From NCBI GenBank assembly GCA_001931905.2, contig MSJI02000925.1, forward strand, positions 1-64,000: a stretch of 64,000 bases of DNA. The letters are read 5' to 3'. Positions 1-11,000 of the stretch are shown in pieces. A program made the position numbers and the translations under genes. The notes beneath the pieces were generated by a model. It worked only from the letters and a program-made list of their open reading frames with translations. It was not told where the DNA came from and did not search any database. Source of the DNA: Cladosporium sp. IMV 00045 (Eukaryota > Ascomycota > Dothideomycetes > Cladosporiales > Cladosporiaceae). The first letter of the stretch is position 1. Each line of letters begins with the position of its first letter.

Positions 1-416
1 ATGAACGATACAGCGCCAAAGCAGTTCGATACGGATCGAATGGTGCTTCGGCAGATGGTCATTAGTTCCGTTTCTTGTTCAACAGTCTGAACGGACAGCC
101 CAGCTTGAGTGAGTGTGTCCGAGATTGGCGTGATGACTTCCGATATTTGGCCTCCAGTGAAGCCATTGTTGACGAAGACAAAAGTGTTTCTGCCTCCTCC
201 ACTGCTGGCGACAGCATCCGGCAGCGAGCGTAGAGGTACTGTGCCGCCGACTCCAAATTCACTGGGCGGCACGAAGAAGTTCTTCGCATATGAGATGAAG
301 AAGAAGAAAATGATTGGCGCGAAGAAGGCGCGGATCAGAGTGCCGAGCCATTGTCGCCAGAAGCAGATCAGCAGCGTCTTTTCGACCAGCGCATACCATT
401 GCCGTATGAGTCCCAT
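1..416 (-). CDS. ABC transporter, ABCA-type, N-terminal fragment
   Basis: The minus strand is open from an ATG at 416-414 to the window edge, giving 138 codons without a stop. The protein starts MGLIRQWYALVEK and has one hydrophobic segment at about residues 25-45 (LIRAFFAPIIFFFFISYAKNF) followed by FVPPSEFG. This start, with a short cytosolic head, a first membrane helix and then a large extracytosolic loop beginning near a VPPS motif, matches my knowledge of fungal ABCA-like full transporters. No nucleotide-binding domain is inside the window, so substrate and completeness cannot be judged. A lipid or xenobiotic exporter is the family expectation. The family call rests on the N-terminus alone. 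Confidence 0.65.
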   Translation of the reverse strand, partial: MGLIRQWYALVEKTLLICFWRQWLGTLIRAFFAPIIFFFFISYAKNFFVPPSEFGVGGTVPLRSLPDAVASSGGGRNTFVFVNNGFTGGQISEVITPISDTLTQAGLSVQTVEQETELMTICRSTIRSVSNCFGAVSF

Positions 417-1318
417 GTTGTTGCCGTTGCAGGCAAATGCCCGCTATGTACGAGAGTCCGTTTGCCTAACAGCAAAGAAGGTGGCGACGAGATGTCCTTA
501 GATCGTGAGAGTACGTGGCAAACGGCCAATCATGATTGTCAAACTCCGATGCAGTAGTTGCGTAGATGCGACGGCCAGAGCGCTCCGGAGTCCCAGAAGC
601 AATATGCGTGGACTGATTAAATGCAAAGAAAAGTGAGGATGAAAACAATGTATTACTATGCAATCTAACAAACCGCCTTGTTGACAAGGAGGCGAGGCGC
701 AGGTGTCTGACGTGCACGACTCTCAAAAGCGGACGAAACTGCTCCGGCGGGATGCCCAGAGTAGGCCAAGACGAGGATTCGCCTGGCGGAAGGACCAGAC
801 GGTAGGCGGCAGAGAAATCGACTCGCTTAATTTGGGATGACAGATTGGCAATTCCTTCTTGTCAAAACAGCTTGTCTTTGCACGTTGTTGCTGCAAGAGG
901 AGGCAGATACGTTTGTAACGCTCTGGTGGCGGCCGCCTGAGGCTAAAAACGGCAGGAAAATGAATATCTTCCTTCGACTCGACCCAGCTACCTCACGAAT
1001 AAAGCATGACGTTGCACTTGAACGAAGCCCTGAAGGCTGGAAGAATGACTTTCCTTCACGCCAACGGCCGTAGCCGAGGTCTCCTTATTGGGCCTCTCGG
1101 CTCTCCTTCGCTGTACCAAGCCATCTGCCCAGATCTCCGCCCTCCACGTTCGCTTTCGCGGTTATGCGGACTAGGGTTATGATTTTCTGTATACGATATA
1201 CGAGTAACCTACCCGAGCCTACAAATAATGAAGCATCAACTGCAGCTCTACGTTCTCATCGTGTTGTGGCTTTACTACACAGAATTGAACGTTATTATCA
1301 AGCATGTAATAGACGATC
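417..1318. other. intergenic region, ABC transporter promoter and MFS 3' flank
   Basis: There is no convincing coding sequence on either strand. The stretch lies upstream of the ABC transporter start and downstream of the MFS transporter stop. A short quasi-palindrome, GTATACGATATAC, lies near 1190-1202 with no assigned role. Confidence 0.6.
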
Positions 1319-2971
1319 CTAGCTCTGCTCGCGAGAATTACCACCAAAACTTTCGCTCTTCGCCACCGGATGAGATGCAGATGTCACGACTTGCTTTTCC
1401 TGCTCACTTTGGCTTACTGGCAGCGCCGAGCTTCGCCTCCTTGGATCCTTGCCACCCTGCGTAGTCAGCGTGAGAAAAGGCACCAGCCCTATGGAAACCA
1501 CCGAACAAGCCGTCGCAAACCAAAAGGTGGCTGTGAAAGGCTGAGTCTCGAGATCCCAATAAGAGGCCATGAAAGGGGACTTTTGCACGGCGTTGAACAG
1601 AGCCGTGCAAATGCCAAACCCAATCGTCATACACAGCCTAGTGACCGTCTGGAAAATGCCGCCTGCGATGCTCTGCTGGGCCGGTGGTAAGGACGACATG
1701 ACGTACATGTTCGCCACGTTGAACTCGAGGTCCGCTCCGACCACCATGAGGATGAATGCCGGGAAGCTGAAATCCCAGTAGCTGGATGAGCGCCGATTGA
1801 CCGCTAGCAAGAGGAACGCGACAGTGTACGCGGCCGTGCCGATGTACATGAGCAGCTTGTTTGAGATTTTGTGCAAGACCATACCGGCAAAGACGTTGAC
1901 GATGATACCCATGACCGCCATGGGGAGAACATGCACCGCGACTTGGAGAGCTGACATGTGCCAGACGTCTTGGAAGAACAGAGCGATGAAGAATGCGCCG
2001 GGCGAAAACGCCAGAAACCCGAGCATCAATATGCCCAAGGACAGGGCGAAGTTTCGATCTTTCCACATCCACATCCACATGGGGACGAGTGGATGTGGAA
2101 TCCAGAGCTCCCAGAAAACGAATCCGATCATAACCAGTGCACCGACAATTAACAGAGCGAGGACATAGCTGGTTCGCCAGCCTTGCGGGGCATCTTCTCC
2201 CAGACTCAGTGCCGCAGAGAACATCCCAATACCTCCAATAGTCATCATCACACCAACGATGTCGAACCGCTTCAGCGTGTCCCAATTGAAAGGTTGCTTG
2301 TCCGTAGGATCCCTAGGCACAGTAAACCAGCCCAAAACAGAGAAGAACAGGAACATGATAGCCAACCAGTAGTAGCTCGCTCTCCAATTGAAGATGTTCG
2401 TCGCAACGCCACTGAAGATAGTCCCAAAGACGAAACCCAAAGGGTTCCCTCCAGAAAAACAAGCAAACGCAAGATTCTTCTGCTTACTCGGCTTCTCATA
2501 CACGATCCCCAACAGCCCGACGGCAGGAGGCACTGCGCTCGCGGAGAAAAGGCCCATGATACCACTGAAGACGTCGAGCGTGATGGCATCCGTCGCAAAG
2601 CCCGCCACGAGCGAGAACACGGCGAAAAGCAGCATCGAGGCGACGAACATGATTTTCCTGCCGAACAGATCCGCCACTCCGCCGAAGAAGAGCAGGAACG
2701 CGCCGCTTGCTAGTGATGTTGCAGATGTGAGCCATGTGATTTCCGCAGTGCTCATGTTGAGGTCCCATCCCACGAAAGAGGATATCACCGTGACCATGCC
2801 GGAGACGTACGCAGGCATGGCTATTGCCATTGTGCACGTGAGGACGAAGAGGATTTCTTGGAATGTGTTGCTGAAGCAGTCGGGTCTGCAATTATTCGTT
2901 TGCACGGGGTGGAGAGACTCCATGTTCGCTTCGTCTGTGGCATTTTGATGATTCGATGTAGGAGGCTCCAT
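1319..2971 (-). CDS. MFS transporter, DHA2-like drug:H+ antiporter family
   Basis: This is a 550-residue protein from the ATG at 2971. The frame is open further upstream only through a TTG codon, so the ATG at 2971 is the supported start. A polar N-terminus of about 50 residues precedes many hydrophobic segments. The loop between helices 2 and 3 carries the MFS signature region GGVADLFGRK, and the WRASYYW and VVGADLEFNVANMYVMSSLP stretches fit the 14-helix DHA2 group (yeast Atr1/Sge1-like). The last 40 residues are polar and serine-rich. It probably sits in the plasma membrane and exports toxic compounds or metabolites by proton exchange; the substrate is unknown. It lies alone between unrelated genes, so no metabolic cluster is evident. 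Confidence 0.8.
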   Translation of the reverse strand: MEPPTSNHQNATDEANMESLHPVQTNNCRPDCFSNTFQEILFVLTCTMAIAMPAYVSGMVTVISSFVGWDLNMSTAEITWLTSATSLASGAFLLFFGGVADLFGRKIMFVASMLLFAVFSLVAGFATDAITLDVFSGIMGLFSASAVPPAVGLLGIVYEKPSKQKNLAFACFSGGNPLGFVFGTIFSGVATNIFNWRASYYWLAIMFLFFSVLGWFTVPRDPTDKQPFNWDTLKRFDIVGVMMTIGGIGMFSAALSLGEDAPQGWRTSYVLALLIVGALVMIGFVFWELWIPHPLVPMWMWMWKDRNFALSLGILMLGFLAFSPGAFFIALFFQDVWHMSALQVAVHVLPMAVMGIIVNVFAGMVLHKISNKLLMYIGTAAYTVAFLLLAVNRRSSSYWDFSFPAFILMVVGADLEFNVANMYVMSSLPPAQQSIAGGIFQTVTRLCMTIGFGICTALFNAVQKSPFMASYWDLETQPFTATFWFATACSVVSIGLVPFLTLTTQGGKDPRRRSSALPVSQSEQEKQVVTSASHPVAKSESFGGNSREQS

Positions 2972-3581
2972 TGCGAGAGTAGGAAGCGAAACGAGCTGTC
3001 CAGGATAACACCTGCCTTCACCGATTAGCCAGGCGATGCGATCACAGCCATCTTGATGCTGTACTCCGCGCTTTAATGGCGACAACAAAAAGGAACGTGT
3101 ATTGGTAATTGGTGCGGAATATCTGACGATCACCCATTGCGACAACGGAACAGCAGCCGCGGGGCTGTTTGATTGATCAATCGAACCGACCTTAGCCTGA
3201 ACGGCTGCAGATTTACACCAACCCTGACCCTACGTGAGTTAGCTATTTGAGAGTTGTCGACACCTTCGCCTCGTCTGTGTCTACATAGATGCTGCAGCCA
3301 TAGAACCTTGGTGTACCTGTGATAGATATCAAATCTCAGTACGTAGTTTGATGTTGTTTTGAGCACACAGTGTGTAGACCAATCGTTTCTGGTGGAGGCT
3401 GAGCCTGACTTCTAACCACCCGCCGTACATATGACAAGTCTGCCGAAGTACAACGCAATCACACCATTTAGGTCGGAGAACGTGACAAAGCAAATGAGAG
3501 CTGCGGCAATGCAGGAGAATTCGTATGAAGTATTCTTGAAATGCTAAATCAAAAGATCTATAAGTATCATCATCATGTCTA
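2972..3581. other. intergenic region between MFS transporter and TRS120
   Basis: Holds the MFS promoter side and the TRS120 3' flank. I see no conserved coding potential; the small open frames here have no protein-like composition. Confidence 0.6.
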
Positions 3582-6500
3582 TCAAGCGACTCTAAGCAAC
3601 ATCGACTTGCTTTCACCCAACGTTCCCGAGCCATCACCACCTTGCAAGCTCAGCGCCGAGCGTGCTGTGGCCGTCAAATCTAACGTTCCCGAAACCAGCG
3701 GACAAAGCGCAAACTCCACCTCTCTCTTCTCTCCAGCCTTCAAAGCAGCGACAAAGCGCGAAAGCGTGCCAACGACTGTCGTGCGGGAATCCTCTTGGGC
3801 CTGGATTGGCAGACCGGCGATCCTGGGCTGGACCTCGATGAGAAGAGGCGCGGAGCGGGTGAAGCGATTGTGAATGGTGGCCCGGACGGCGAGGAAAGAG
3901 CCAACTGAAGCTGTTGGAGACGCGGAGCTGGCATCCTGTAGAGCGAGCTGGACGGCTATGGCCGGGCCGCACAGAACGTCAATCGCCTCAGATCGCAGCG
4001 GAAGATTATGCATGAGGACTTGGCCGTGTCGAGAATCCACCTCCCACGTGATGCGAATGCGTTCAAGCAGCGTCTTACGGATTCCCTCAACGTCAGAATC
4101 GCTCTTGATCTCGGAGACCCAGCGGCGCAATTTCATGTAAATTCGCCGCACCTCACCGGGTGCCATGCTGCCTTGATGCTGAACGGCCCAAGTGTCAGAT
4201 TCCCGCACGCTGCAAGCGAATGATGCAGACCTTGGCCAGGCGTTACCGAGATCGAATGACACGCACATCATGCCTTCTTCAGCCTCGTCCGACACGTCGA
4301 GATGGTGCGCTTGCAGCGCAGCGTTGACTGTTGCCACGATTGGGATCGATAGCATCCGCGCAAAACCGCTGTCTTTGCCAATCCCGGCGTAAAAGACATC
4401 TGCTCGCATGTGGGACATGCCAGCTCTGCCAACGATTTCCAGCACAACGTTGGCAGATTGTTTCGGCAAGATGGCTGAAGGTGAACCTTTAGCGACCGAG
4501 AGGCCCTCGACATTGCCAACAATATCCAGAATCTTCGCTTCAGATGATGTTGTGTTCTCTATTGTAGCCTCAAAGGTCTGTTTCTCACCCTCTAGCAACA
4601 TGATGCTGGACTCCGGCAGAGAAGTGCCCCTCAAGGTAAGGGCTGGAAGTGAGGGGATGATATCGGCGGACACAGTAGCATATCCTGGTTCTGCAGCTTT
4701 CTGTTTCGGATCTCGATCGCCAGATCGCGCTTCTTGTCCCAGATTTTTGATGACCAGTGACTTGCGTTCTGACCAAGGCTTTCGGACAATGGGGAAGTAT
4801 GCTTCTCGAAAGCTGGCCATCTTGATCCGACATCCTGTAATCTTCGTCTTGCCGTCTGCAGCAGGGGTGACTGGGACGGCAACACGCTGGAATCGCGAGG
4901 GTCCTATGTGCAGTACTCCACATTTCGTCGCGAGTGGAACGCCCTCAGTGACCAAAACCACGGACTCGATGTCGAGTACGATCTCGTATGGATTCTGTAG
5001 TGTCAAGACACATTCAATGGGCTCGCCTTGCACAAGGATCGCAGTCTGATCAGCGGTTGCCTGACGTCGTGCATTCGGATCGTATAGCAAAGGGTTCGAC
5101 GGGTCTTGCTGTGATGACGATGGTCTGGTGCCTTTTAGCTTCGCCCAATCTATGAGCTCGATAGCCGTCGACCTGGGAGAGAACGCAACGTCTCTCAGTA
5201 GGTATGGATCCCAGTAATCCGCCTGGGTATCGGTGAGGCCAAGTTGTCTTGACACGCCGATTGTCCTGCTGATGGTGGAGGCCAAGTGAGCTTGCTCGTC
5301 TTGTGCTATCGCGACTCCGCCGTCTAGTGTCTCGTTGTCAACCGCAGCGTTGGGCCCAGCTGATGCAAAGAAAGAGGCAATGAGACGCAGAATACCATAG
5401 GGGTCTGGCGAAGCTTCGCACAAGGCCAGCAACTCTCTAAGTGTGCTGAACTTGAGCGTATCACCTCCGAAAGCTTTGGGCCTAGTGCGATTGAGTTTCT
5501 GCTCTGGTGTCTCGCTCTTAACAGGCCCATTACCACCAAGCAGATTTACACCGTATATGTTGGCAACATCAGCTATCATGCTGAGCAGCCCTCCGCTCTC
5601 TTTGATTGAAGCTGTGAGCGCGTCGGCTCCATGCTCTGCGGAAAGACTTGCGGCAGGGTGGATGCCCATTTCAGCAGCCCCAAGCTTCCGCGCCTGGTTC
5701 AGTGCAGCGGTCAGCCTGACAACCAGCTCTTTGATCGTCATTGCTTTCTTGCGTTCCATGTGCAAGATTGAGTACACGGAAGCAATGCCGCCAAGCAGGG
5801 TCAACTGGTCAGGAATTGATATACTGTCTTCATTGGCGGGTAGAGCGGTGACAAGGACCTCTGCAATCGCACTCTTTGCGAGAAGTCGAGTTCCGTAAGT
5901 CAAAGGCGACTTTGTCGCAGTGTCTGAGCTCGTAGTTTGTGTGCTGTTGGTGCCGCCTTGCACAATTTGCTTCAATGCAGGCGCGTCGAGGCCGCCCAAA
6001 TTGTTATGGAGCATCGCAAGTATCTTAGAGCCTCGGACTGTAGCTTCACACGCAAGCAGAGAAGGTAGCTCTAACGGGCCCTCGCTCGACCGGTACAAAA
6101 TGAGGATTTGCCGCACAAGGTCTGGCAGCATGGTAGAAAGTCGTCGAAGAGAAGTTTTGAGGGACGGATCTCCAGGTGATTCAATAGAGAAGCGTTGCGC
6201 TGCCTGTTTTCCACCAGCCTTCTCCACCACTTGTTGGCATATAGCTGGAACTTGAAGCTCTATACCAGCCCAGGCTTGGAGCAACTGACAAACGACAATA
6301 TTCTCAAGACCTTTCGCGAGCCAGAGATTATCTTGCAATGTCCTCGCGGTGTTGGTATGCTCGGTCAATAATTGCAGAGCGTCAGACCACATTCCTGCCA
6401 TCATATATAGCGAGCCAACAACGATGCTCACTCGAGCTTTACCGCGCTTTTTGGTCTTTTCTGCTGAAGTGTTTGTTCCAAAGCCTTGGATTGGCACGCG

Positions 6501-7331
6501 GTCCTGGCTAGATCCTCTGCCATTGGTGCCTCGATTGCTATCAGATCTTGCGAGGGTGTTGGTGCTGGGAATGTGATCCATTGAAGTGCCGGGTGATGTG
6601 ATGCTGCGGGAAGGAGGTCTTGACGGGCCTTCATCGCCTGGTGGTGGGCTACTGACGTCTCGCGGCGTGCCATAACCGGAGCCTGGGACAGACTTGGTGT
6701 CTCCATCTCGCATCCACGAGGCTCGCTGAACATGCCTCGACGGTTGTCCAGGCGTTGGAATACTTGGGGAGACTTGCATAGCCTGCACGTATGTAGACAG
6801 CTCACGCAGGAAACGAACCGCCAGGGTCTGCATTGCGTTCACAAGTGATGGATGTCCCGCTTCATGAGGCTGCTCTACCAAAGTCGCATTGTCTTGATGT
6901 CCGAGGATGTTGTCCCTTTTCTCTCCCAGCACCAGAAGATGTCTGTGTACTACTCGTGGGTGCTTTTCGCGCAGATAGTTTGCGGCAGCCTTGAGCTCTT
7001 TGCTCCCTTCATCTTCATTGTCGCCCAGTCCGCCCACTACGCCAACAACAAGTAGTGGTTCTCTGAATATGTCATATGGGCTCAACTGTAGTACAGCATC
7101 GCTGACGCCGCTTGTGGTATAGTTCAGCAGTAGGCATCCCTGCTCGAACTTTCGAGGGGAGAGTAAGAAGTCCGAGTTCCCTGAGTATTCTTTAAGGTCG
7201 TGATGTCGTATGAGGGCGGTCTCATCTTGCAGTCGTCGTACAAAATCCAAGAACTGCTGTCGCTCTATGTGGCCAACAGGAAGCACGAGCACTCGTATGT
7301 GCGTCGCTGCTACGGGAGAGAAACGATCCAT
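3582..7331 (-). CDS. TRS120: TRAPPII subunit Trs120 / HypA (TRAPPC9)
   Basis: A single open frame of 1249 residues from ATG 7331. The N-terminus reads VAATHIRVLVLPVGHIERQ and continues with a predicted alpha-solenoid, the arrangement of Trs120/TRAPPC9. A low-complexity Ser/Pro-rich insert at about residues 190-280 interrupts it. The C-terminal half has beta-rich stretches such as ILVQGEPIECVLTLQNP, which resemble the Ig-like ASPM-SPD-2-Hydin modules of this family. Trs120 is specific to TRAPPII, the exchange factor acting at the late Golgi on the Ypt31/Rab11 class. The Aspergillus nidulans orthologue is hypA, needed for polar growth. No intron is needed, and the length matches family members (about 1200-1400). 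The next gene, TSC2, is divergent. Confidence 0.9.
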   Translation of the reverse strand: MDRFSPVAATHIRVLVLPVGHIERQQFLDFVRRLQDETALIRHHDLKEYSGNSDFLLSPRKFEQGCLLLNYTTSGVSDAVLQLSPYDIFREPLLVVGVVGGLGDNEDEGSKELKAAANYLREKHPRVVHRHLLVLGEKRDNILGHQDNATLVEQPHEAGHPSLVNAMQTLAVRFLRELSTYVQAMQVSPSIPTPGQPSRHVQRASWMRDGDTKSVPGSGYGTPRDVSSPPPGDEGPSRPPSRSITSPGTSMDHIPSTNTLARSDSNRGTNGRGSSQDRVPIQGFGTNTSAEKTKKRGKARVSIVVGSLYMMAGMWSDALQLLTEHTNTARTLQDNLWLAKGLENIVVCQLLQAWAGIELQVPAICQQVVEKAGGKQAAQRFSIESPGDPSLKTSLRRLSTMLPDLVRQILILYRSSEGPLELPSLLACEATVRGSKILAMLHNNLGGLDAPALKQIVQGGTNSTQTTSSDTATKSPLTYGTRLLAKSAIAEVLVTALPANEDSISIPDQLTLLGGIASVYSILHMERKKAMTIKELVVRLTAALNQARKLGAAEMGIHPAASLSAEHGADALTASIKESGGLLSMIADVANIYGVNLLGGNGPVKSETPEQKLNRTRPKAFGGDTLKFSTLRELLALCEASPDPYGILRLIASFFASAGPNAAVDNETLDGGVAIAQDEQAHLASTISRTIGVSRQLGLTDTQADYWDPYLLRDVAFSPRSTAIELIDWAKLKGTRPSSSQQDPSNPLLYDPNARRQATADQTAILVQGEPIECVLTLQNPYEIVLDIESVVLVTEGVPLATKCGVLHIGPSRFQRVAVPVTPAADGKTKITGCRIKMASFREAYFPIVRKPWSERKSLVIKNLGQEARSGDRDPKQKAAEPGYATVSADIIPSLPALTLRGTSLPESSIMLLEGEKQTFEATIENTTSSEAKILDIVGNVEGLSVAKGSPSAILPKQSANVVLEIVGRAGMSHMRADVFYAGIGKDSGFARMLSIPIVATVNAALQAHHLDVSDEAEEGMMCVSFDLGNAWPRSASFACSVRESDTWAVQHQGSMAPGEVRRIYMKLRRWVSEIKSDSDVEGIRKTLLERIRITWEVDSRHGQVLMHNLPLRSEAIDVLCGPAIAVQLALQDASSASPTASVGSFLAVRATIHNRFTRSAPLLIEVQPRIAGLPIQAQEDSRTTVVGTLSRFVAALKAGEKREVEFALCPLVSGTLDLTATARSALSLQGGDGSGTLGESKSMLLRVA

Positions 7332-8015
7332 TGGTGCCAGTAATGCGCGGCATCATGCTATGTGTCTCGTCGTGGTCACTGGGCCATCGCGACAGTCGTA
7401 GATAAGAAAGTATGGGCGTGTCGTTTGGTGTGGATCGAGATGATACCGGTCTCGTGACCCGTCTCGACTAGCGACAACACAATCGATCAGATGTAGCTTG
7501 GATAGTACGACATGTGTTCACGGCATCCGTACGCCACGGAGCATCGCCCTAGCTCGGCAGCTCCATGCGACCTCACGCGAGGCTGCAGCGGGGAGCGGGC
7601 CTGGCCGGCCGTGGCTGAGCGAGCCGAGAGTGGTGGGTGATGAACTGACGTCTAGGCCACTTGCGCGCCGCTTTTGCTCACACATCATCGTCAACCCACA
7701 CCTGACCTGCATCTCACCCTCCCTCCTCGTGCCTCTCAGTAGTGTGTGTTGTACGTGATCATGGCTACTTGAGCTCTCACATTGAAAGCGGCGCAAAATC
7801 CACATGGAGACTCTGGACCTTTGCTGGATTCTCAATTCTCAGACGGCACGATGAAATTGCCTTCACACGATCCCGCTTTCTTCACAACGCCACGTCTGGC
7901 CTGAGATATAAGGCCAGAGGATCTGTCACCCGAAGTATATTTTGCTATGCTGCTGGACCTGTCAACGTTTAAGCTTGAGGCTTGCCGGCCTCGGTAACAA
8001 ATAAAATCTTGCTAT
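7332..8015. other. divergent promoter region TRS120 / TSC2
   Basis: This 684-bp gap lies between two start codons pointing away from each other, so it should hold both promoters. No coding sequence is apparent. Any TSC2 5' exon would have to lie here, but I could not find a convincing donor-acceptor pair. Confidence 0.55.
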
Positions 8016-11000
8016 ATGGACGAAAAGGATGTCTGGAGTACGCCCGAGTGGAGGCCATTGTCGAGTCTGGGTTCTGGAGGGCTACACTCGACAAGCAATT
8101 CACGCCGAGGCAGTCTTGATGCTGGACTCTCATCCGGATCAATCCACCATGATGCCTTGTCATTAGAGACGAGTACATGCGACACGCTGGTAGAATGCCT
8201 CGAAACGGAGGGGCCACTTCAGGCTGCCCTTCAACGAAGCAAAGACACCTTCCAACGATATGCAAAGTGGTTCACCCAGGAAGGCCTAGCGAAGCTCTTG
8301 CGGACCGCACTATTCCGGACAGCCAATTCCAGGGCGACCGTCGACCTGTATGCTGCCCTGGAGTTCATTGACTCAATTGGCACATTTGCTGTCATGCCAC
8401 CTGAGAGCATCTTTCCGGCCGTACGATTCATCGCGTATACATACTACCAAGGAACCAGGATGAACAAACACAAGAGCCTAGCGGACAAAGCTTGGGCCGT
8501 GCTCCAACACATGCTGCAGAGCCATCTCAGCCACCAGGTGATAGGAGCCTTACTCGACATACTCAGCTTTGCCCAGCAGTACCAGAGCAAAACAGAATTT
8601 GCTGCAGCTTCGGGAGCACTAAGGCTGATAGAGGAGAAATTACCGCTCGGAGATCGCGCCGAGCTTCGACCACCTTTCGTGCCTGTTTTTCAGCTGCTGC
8701 CGTGTCTCCGTTCAGTTGCGCAAGGCAGCGACGAGATACTGAAAGAACAAGTGTTTCGCATTCTCAGCCGCATCTTCAACGAGGAGTTAGCCATCAATGA
8801 CCTGAGGAATAGTTCCAGCTGGGATGTGTGCGTTGATGTGCTCGAGATTTGCTACGGCTCGGCACAAGATGAAGATACGCGGAACATACTTGAGCACGTT
8901 GCCATATATTCCCCTGACCTCGAAAGGAGGACTCTCGAAAGGATCGCATATGTCTTCATTAAAGCAGGGCAGCCGCTCACTGAGCCTATGCTTGAAGCAA
9001 TGTTCAGTGCGCCGGTTGCAAACTCTCTGGATGAAGCGCCCCCACTCGTGCAGCACAAGGACTTGTTTAATTTACTGTGTCGCTCATCTGAGCCAGAGCA
9101 TCACGTGGCCCTCGAACGGTTGATTGGCTTACATCTGGGCTCGATTATTTATTCTGAAGGCGACGTGGCTTGGGAGAGCTTGGTAGACATGTGTGAAGCT
9201 CAAGCTGAGTGCGAGGATTGCACAATTCAAGCCGCGATACTGTGTACGGGTGCAGTTGGGACCATTTTTCATCGTGCTTTTGCGTATCCACAGACATCAG
9301 ACCGACTCACCAGGACGATAAAGAAGCTTGTCGATGTCACAACCAATCTCGCAATATCCGCCTTCACAGCTGAGGCTAGGATGGTTGCATTGAGGGTACT
9401 CTCACGCTTGCGCGCTGCGGTAGACGGCACCGTTTTTCTTTCAGGCGATGACGAGTTGAGCAATGTGCCCTCTGCTCCTACGCTGCCAAACGAACAAAAG
9501 GCCATCGACTTGCCACTGGAGAAATGGATGGATCACCTTGTTGCGCTGATTGATGGGCACGCCACGAGTCAGGACCAGCATTGTCTAAATTTTGTGTTGG
9601 CAACACTGCCTGAGCAGCTCAGCAATCTCTCGCTGTTCTACAAGCGGCCACAATATCCCAAGGGCCTTTACCAGATTGCCTGTGCACGACTGAGTGCTGG
9701 AGGTGGCCCTCATGCGGCATCGTTCGTGCATCTACTCACGACACTTATCAGCTATCGCGGATTACTCTCGGCTCAAGAAGAGCGGCAAATGGTTGCTGTG
9801 TTCATCAACACCGCTGGATCTTCGGAGCAGGTCAGCAAAGCTTGTATCCATGCTCTGACTGTGTGCTGTTACGAGATTTCCGCCGCAGCTATGCGACACT
9901 TAGAAGACATCGTGCAGAAGATGCACAGGATGGTAACTCAGCGCCATCTGGCAATACACGTTCTTGAGTTCCTCACGGGTCTGTCACGCTTGCCGTATCT
10001 CTACAACAATTTCCGGTTTGACGACTTCAAACGAATTTTCGGCGTGTGCTTCAGTTACCTGGAGTATCTGAGGAGCAGCGAATCCGACCCGGTCCCACAA
10101 AAGTCTGACCAAGGGAGCAGCAGCGATCGCAATCTCCAGCATACACCGCAATATGTGCACGCTTTGGCTCACCACGTCATCGTGTTCTGGTATTTCGCTG
10201 TCAGAGCAGGCGATAGGCAGGCCATCAAAGACTATGTCACAGGCCGGCTGAAGTACACTACCAAAGACGGACAGGAAATCTGGTCCGACCAGGCTCTGGT
10301 AACGATCGATTTGATGGATAGCGTCGACGCAGAAGCAAGCCTTGGAGACTACGCCGTAGACCGAGTACAGGGAGAGCCTTTTGACGAAACGATCGATGGG
10401 CGCTTGACTGTGAGACACAGACTCTTCGGTCTGTTGCTAATTACTACGACCACTGCCCTGCGAAACGGCAGGACTTTGGTCACTGTAAGAAGGCCATCCG
10501 GGACATTCAAATCCCAAATCCGCGGTGGCGCTTCTGCACTAGCGCGAACTCCTGCCACAGCGCAGCCGACTTTACATATTGAACATGAATGGGCAAAAGC
10601 TGCAGAAGATGCTGTGCGAGCAGGCGACAAGGTGCCGGTGTTCTCTGATGACATGAATGGCAGTCTTTATGGAACAATCACCATTCCCAGTTCGAAATCA
10701 CCTCTTGGTCAAGCAGGACTTCTAGAGCTGCCCGATGCTGAAAGCGTGCAGTCGGCCATCAGAATGTTCGACAGAACACCGGGTCTCGACTCACACAAAG
10801 CGGGTGTAATCTATATCGGCGAGGGCCAGGTCACTGAGACAGCTGCCTTTGCCAACTCCAGCGGCGCTCCGGATTACAGAGAGCTAGTCGAGCATCTCGG
10901 CCACTTGCGCCGATTGAAAGGTGCCAAGTTCAATACCCAGGGCCTCGACACGCGCGACAACATGGATGGCGAGTTCGCCATCGTATGGAACAACGAGGTA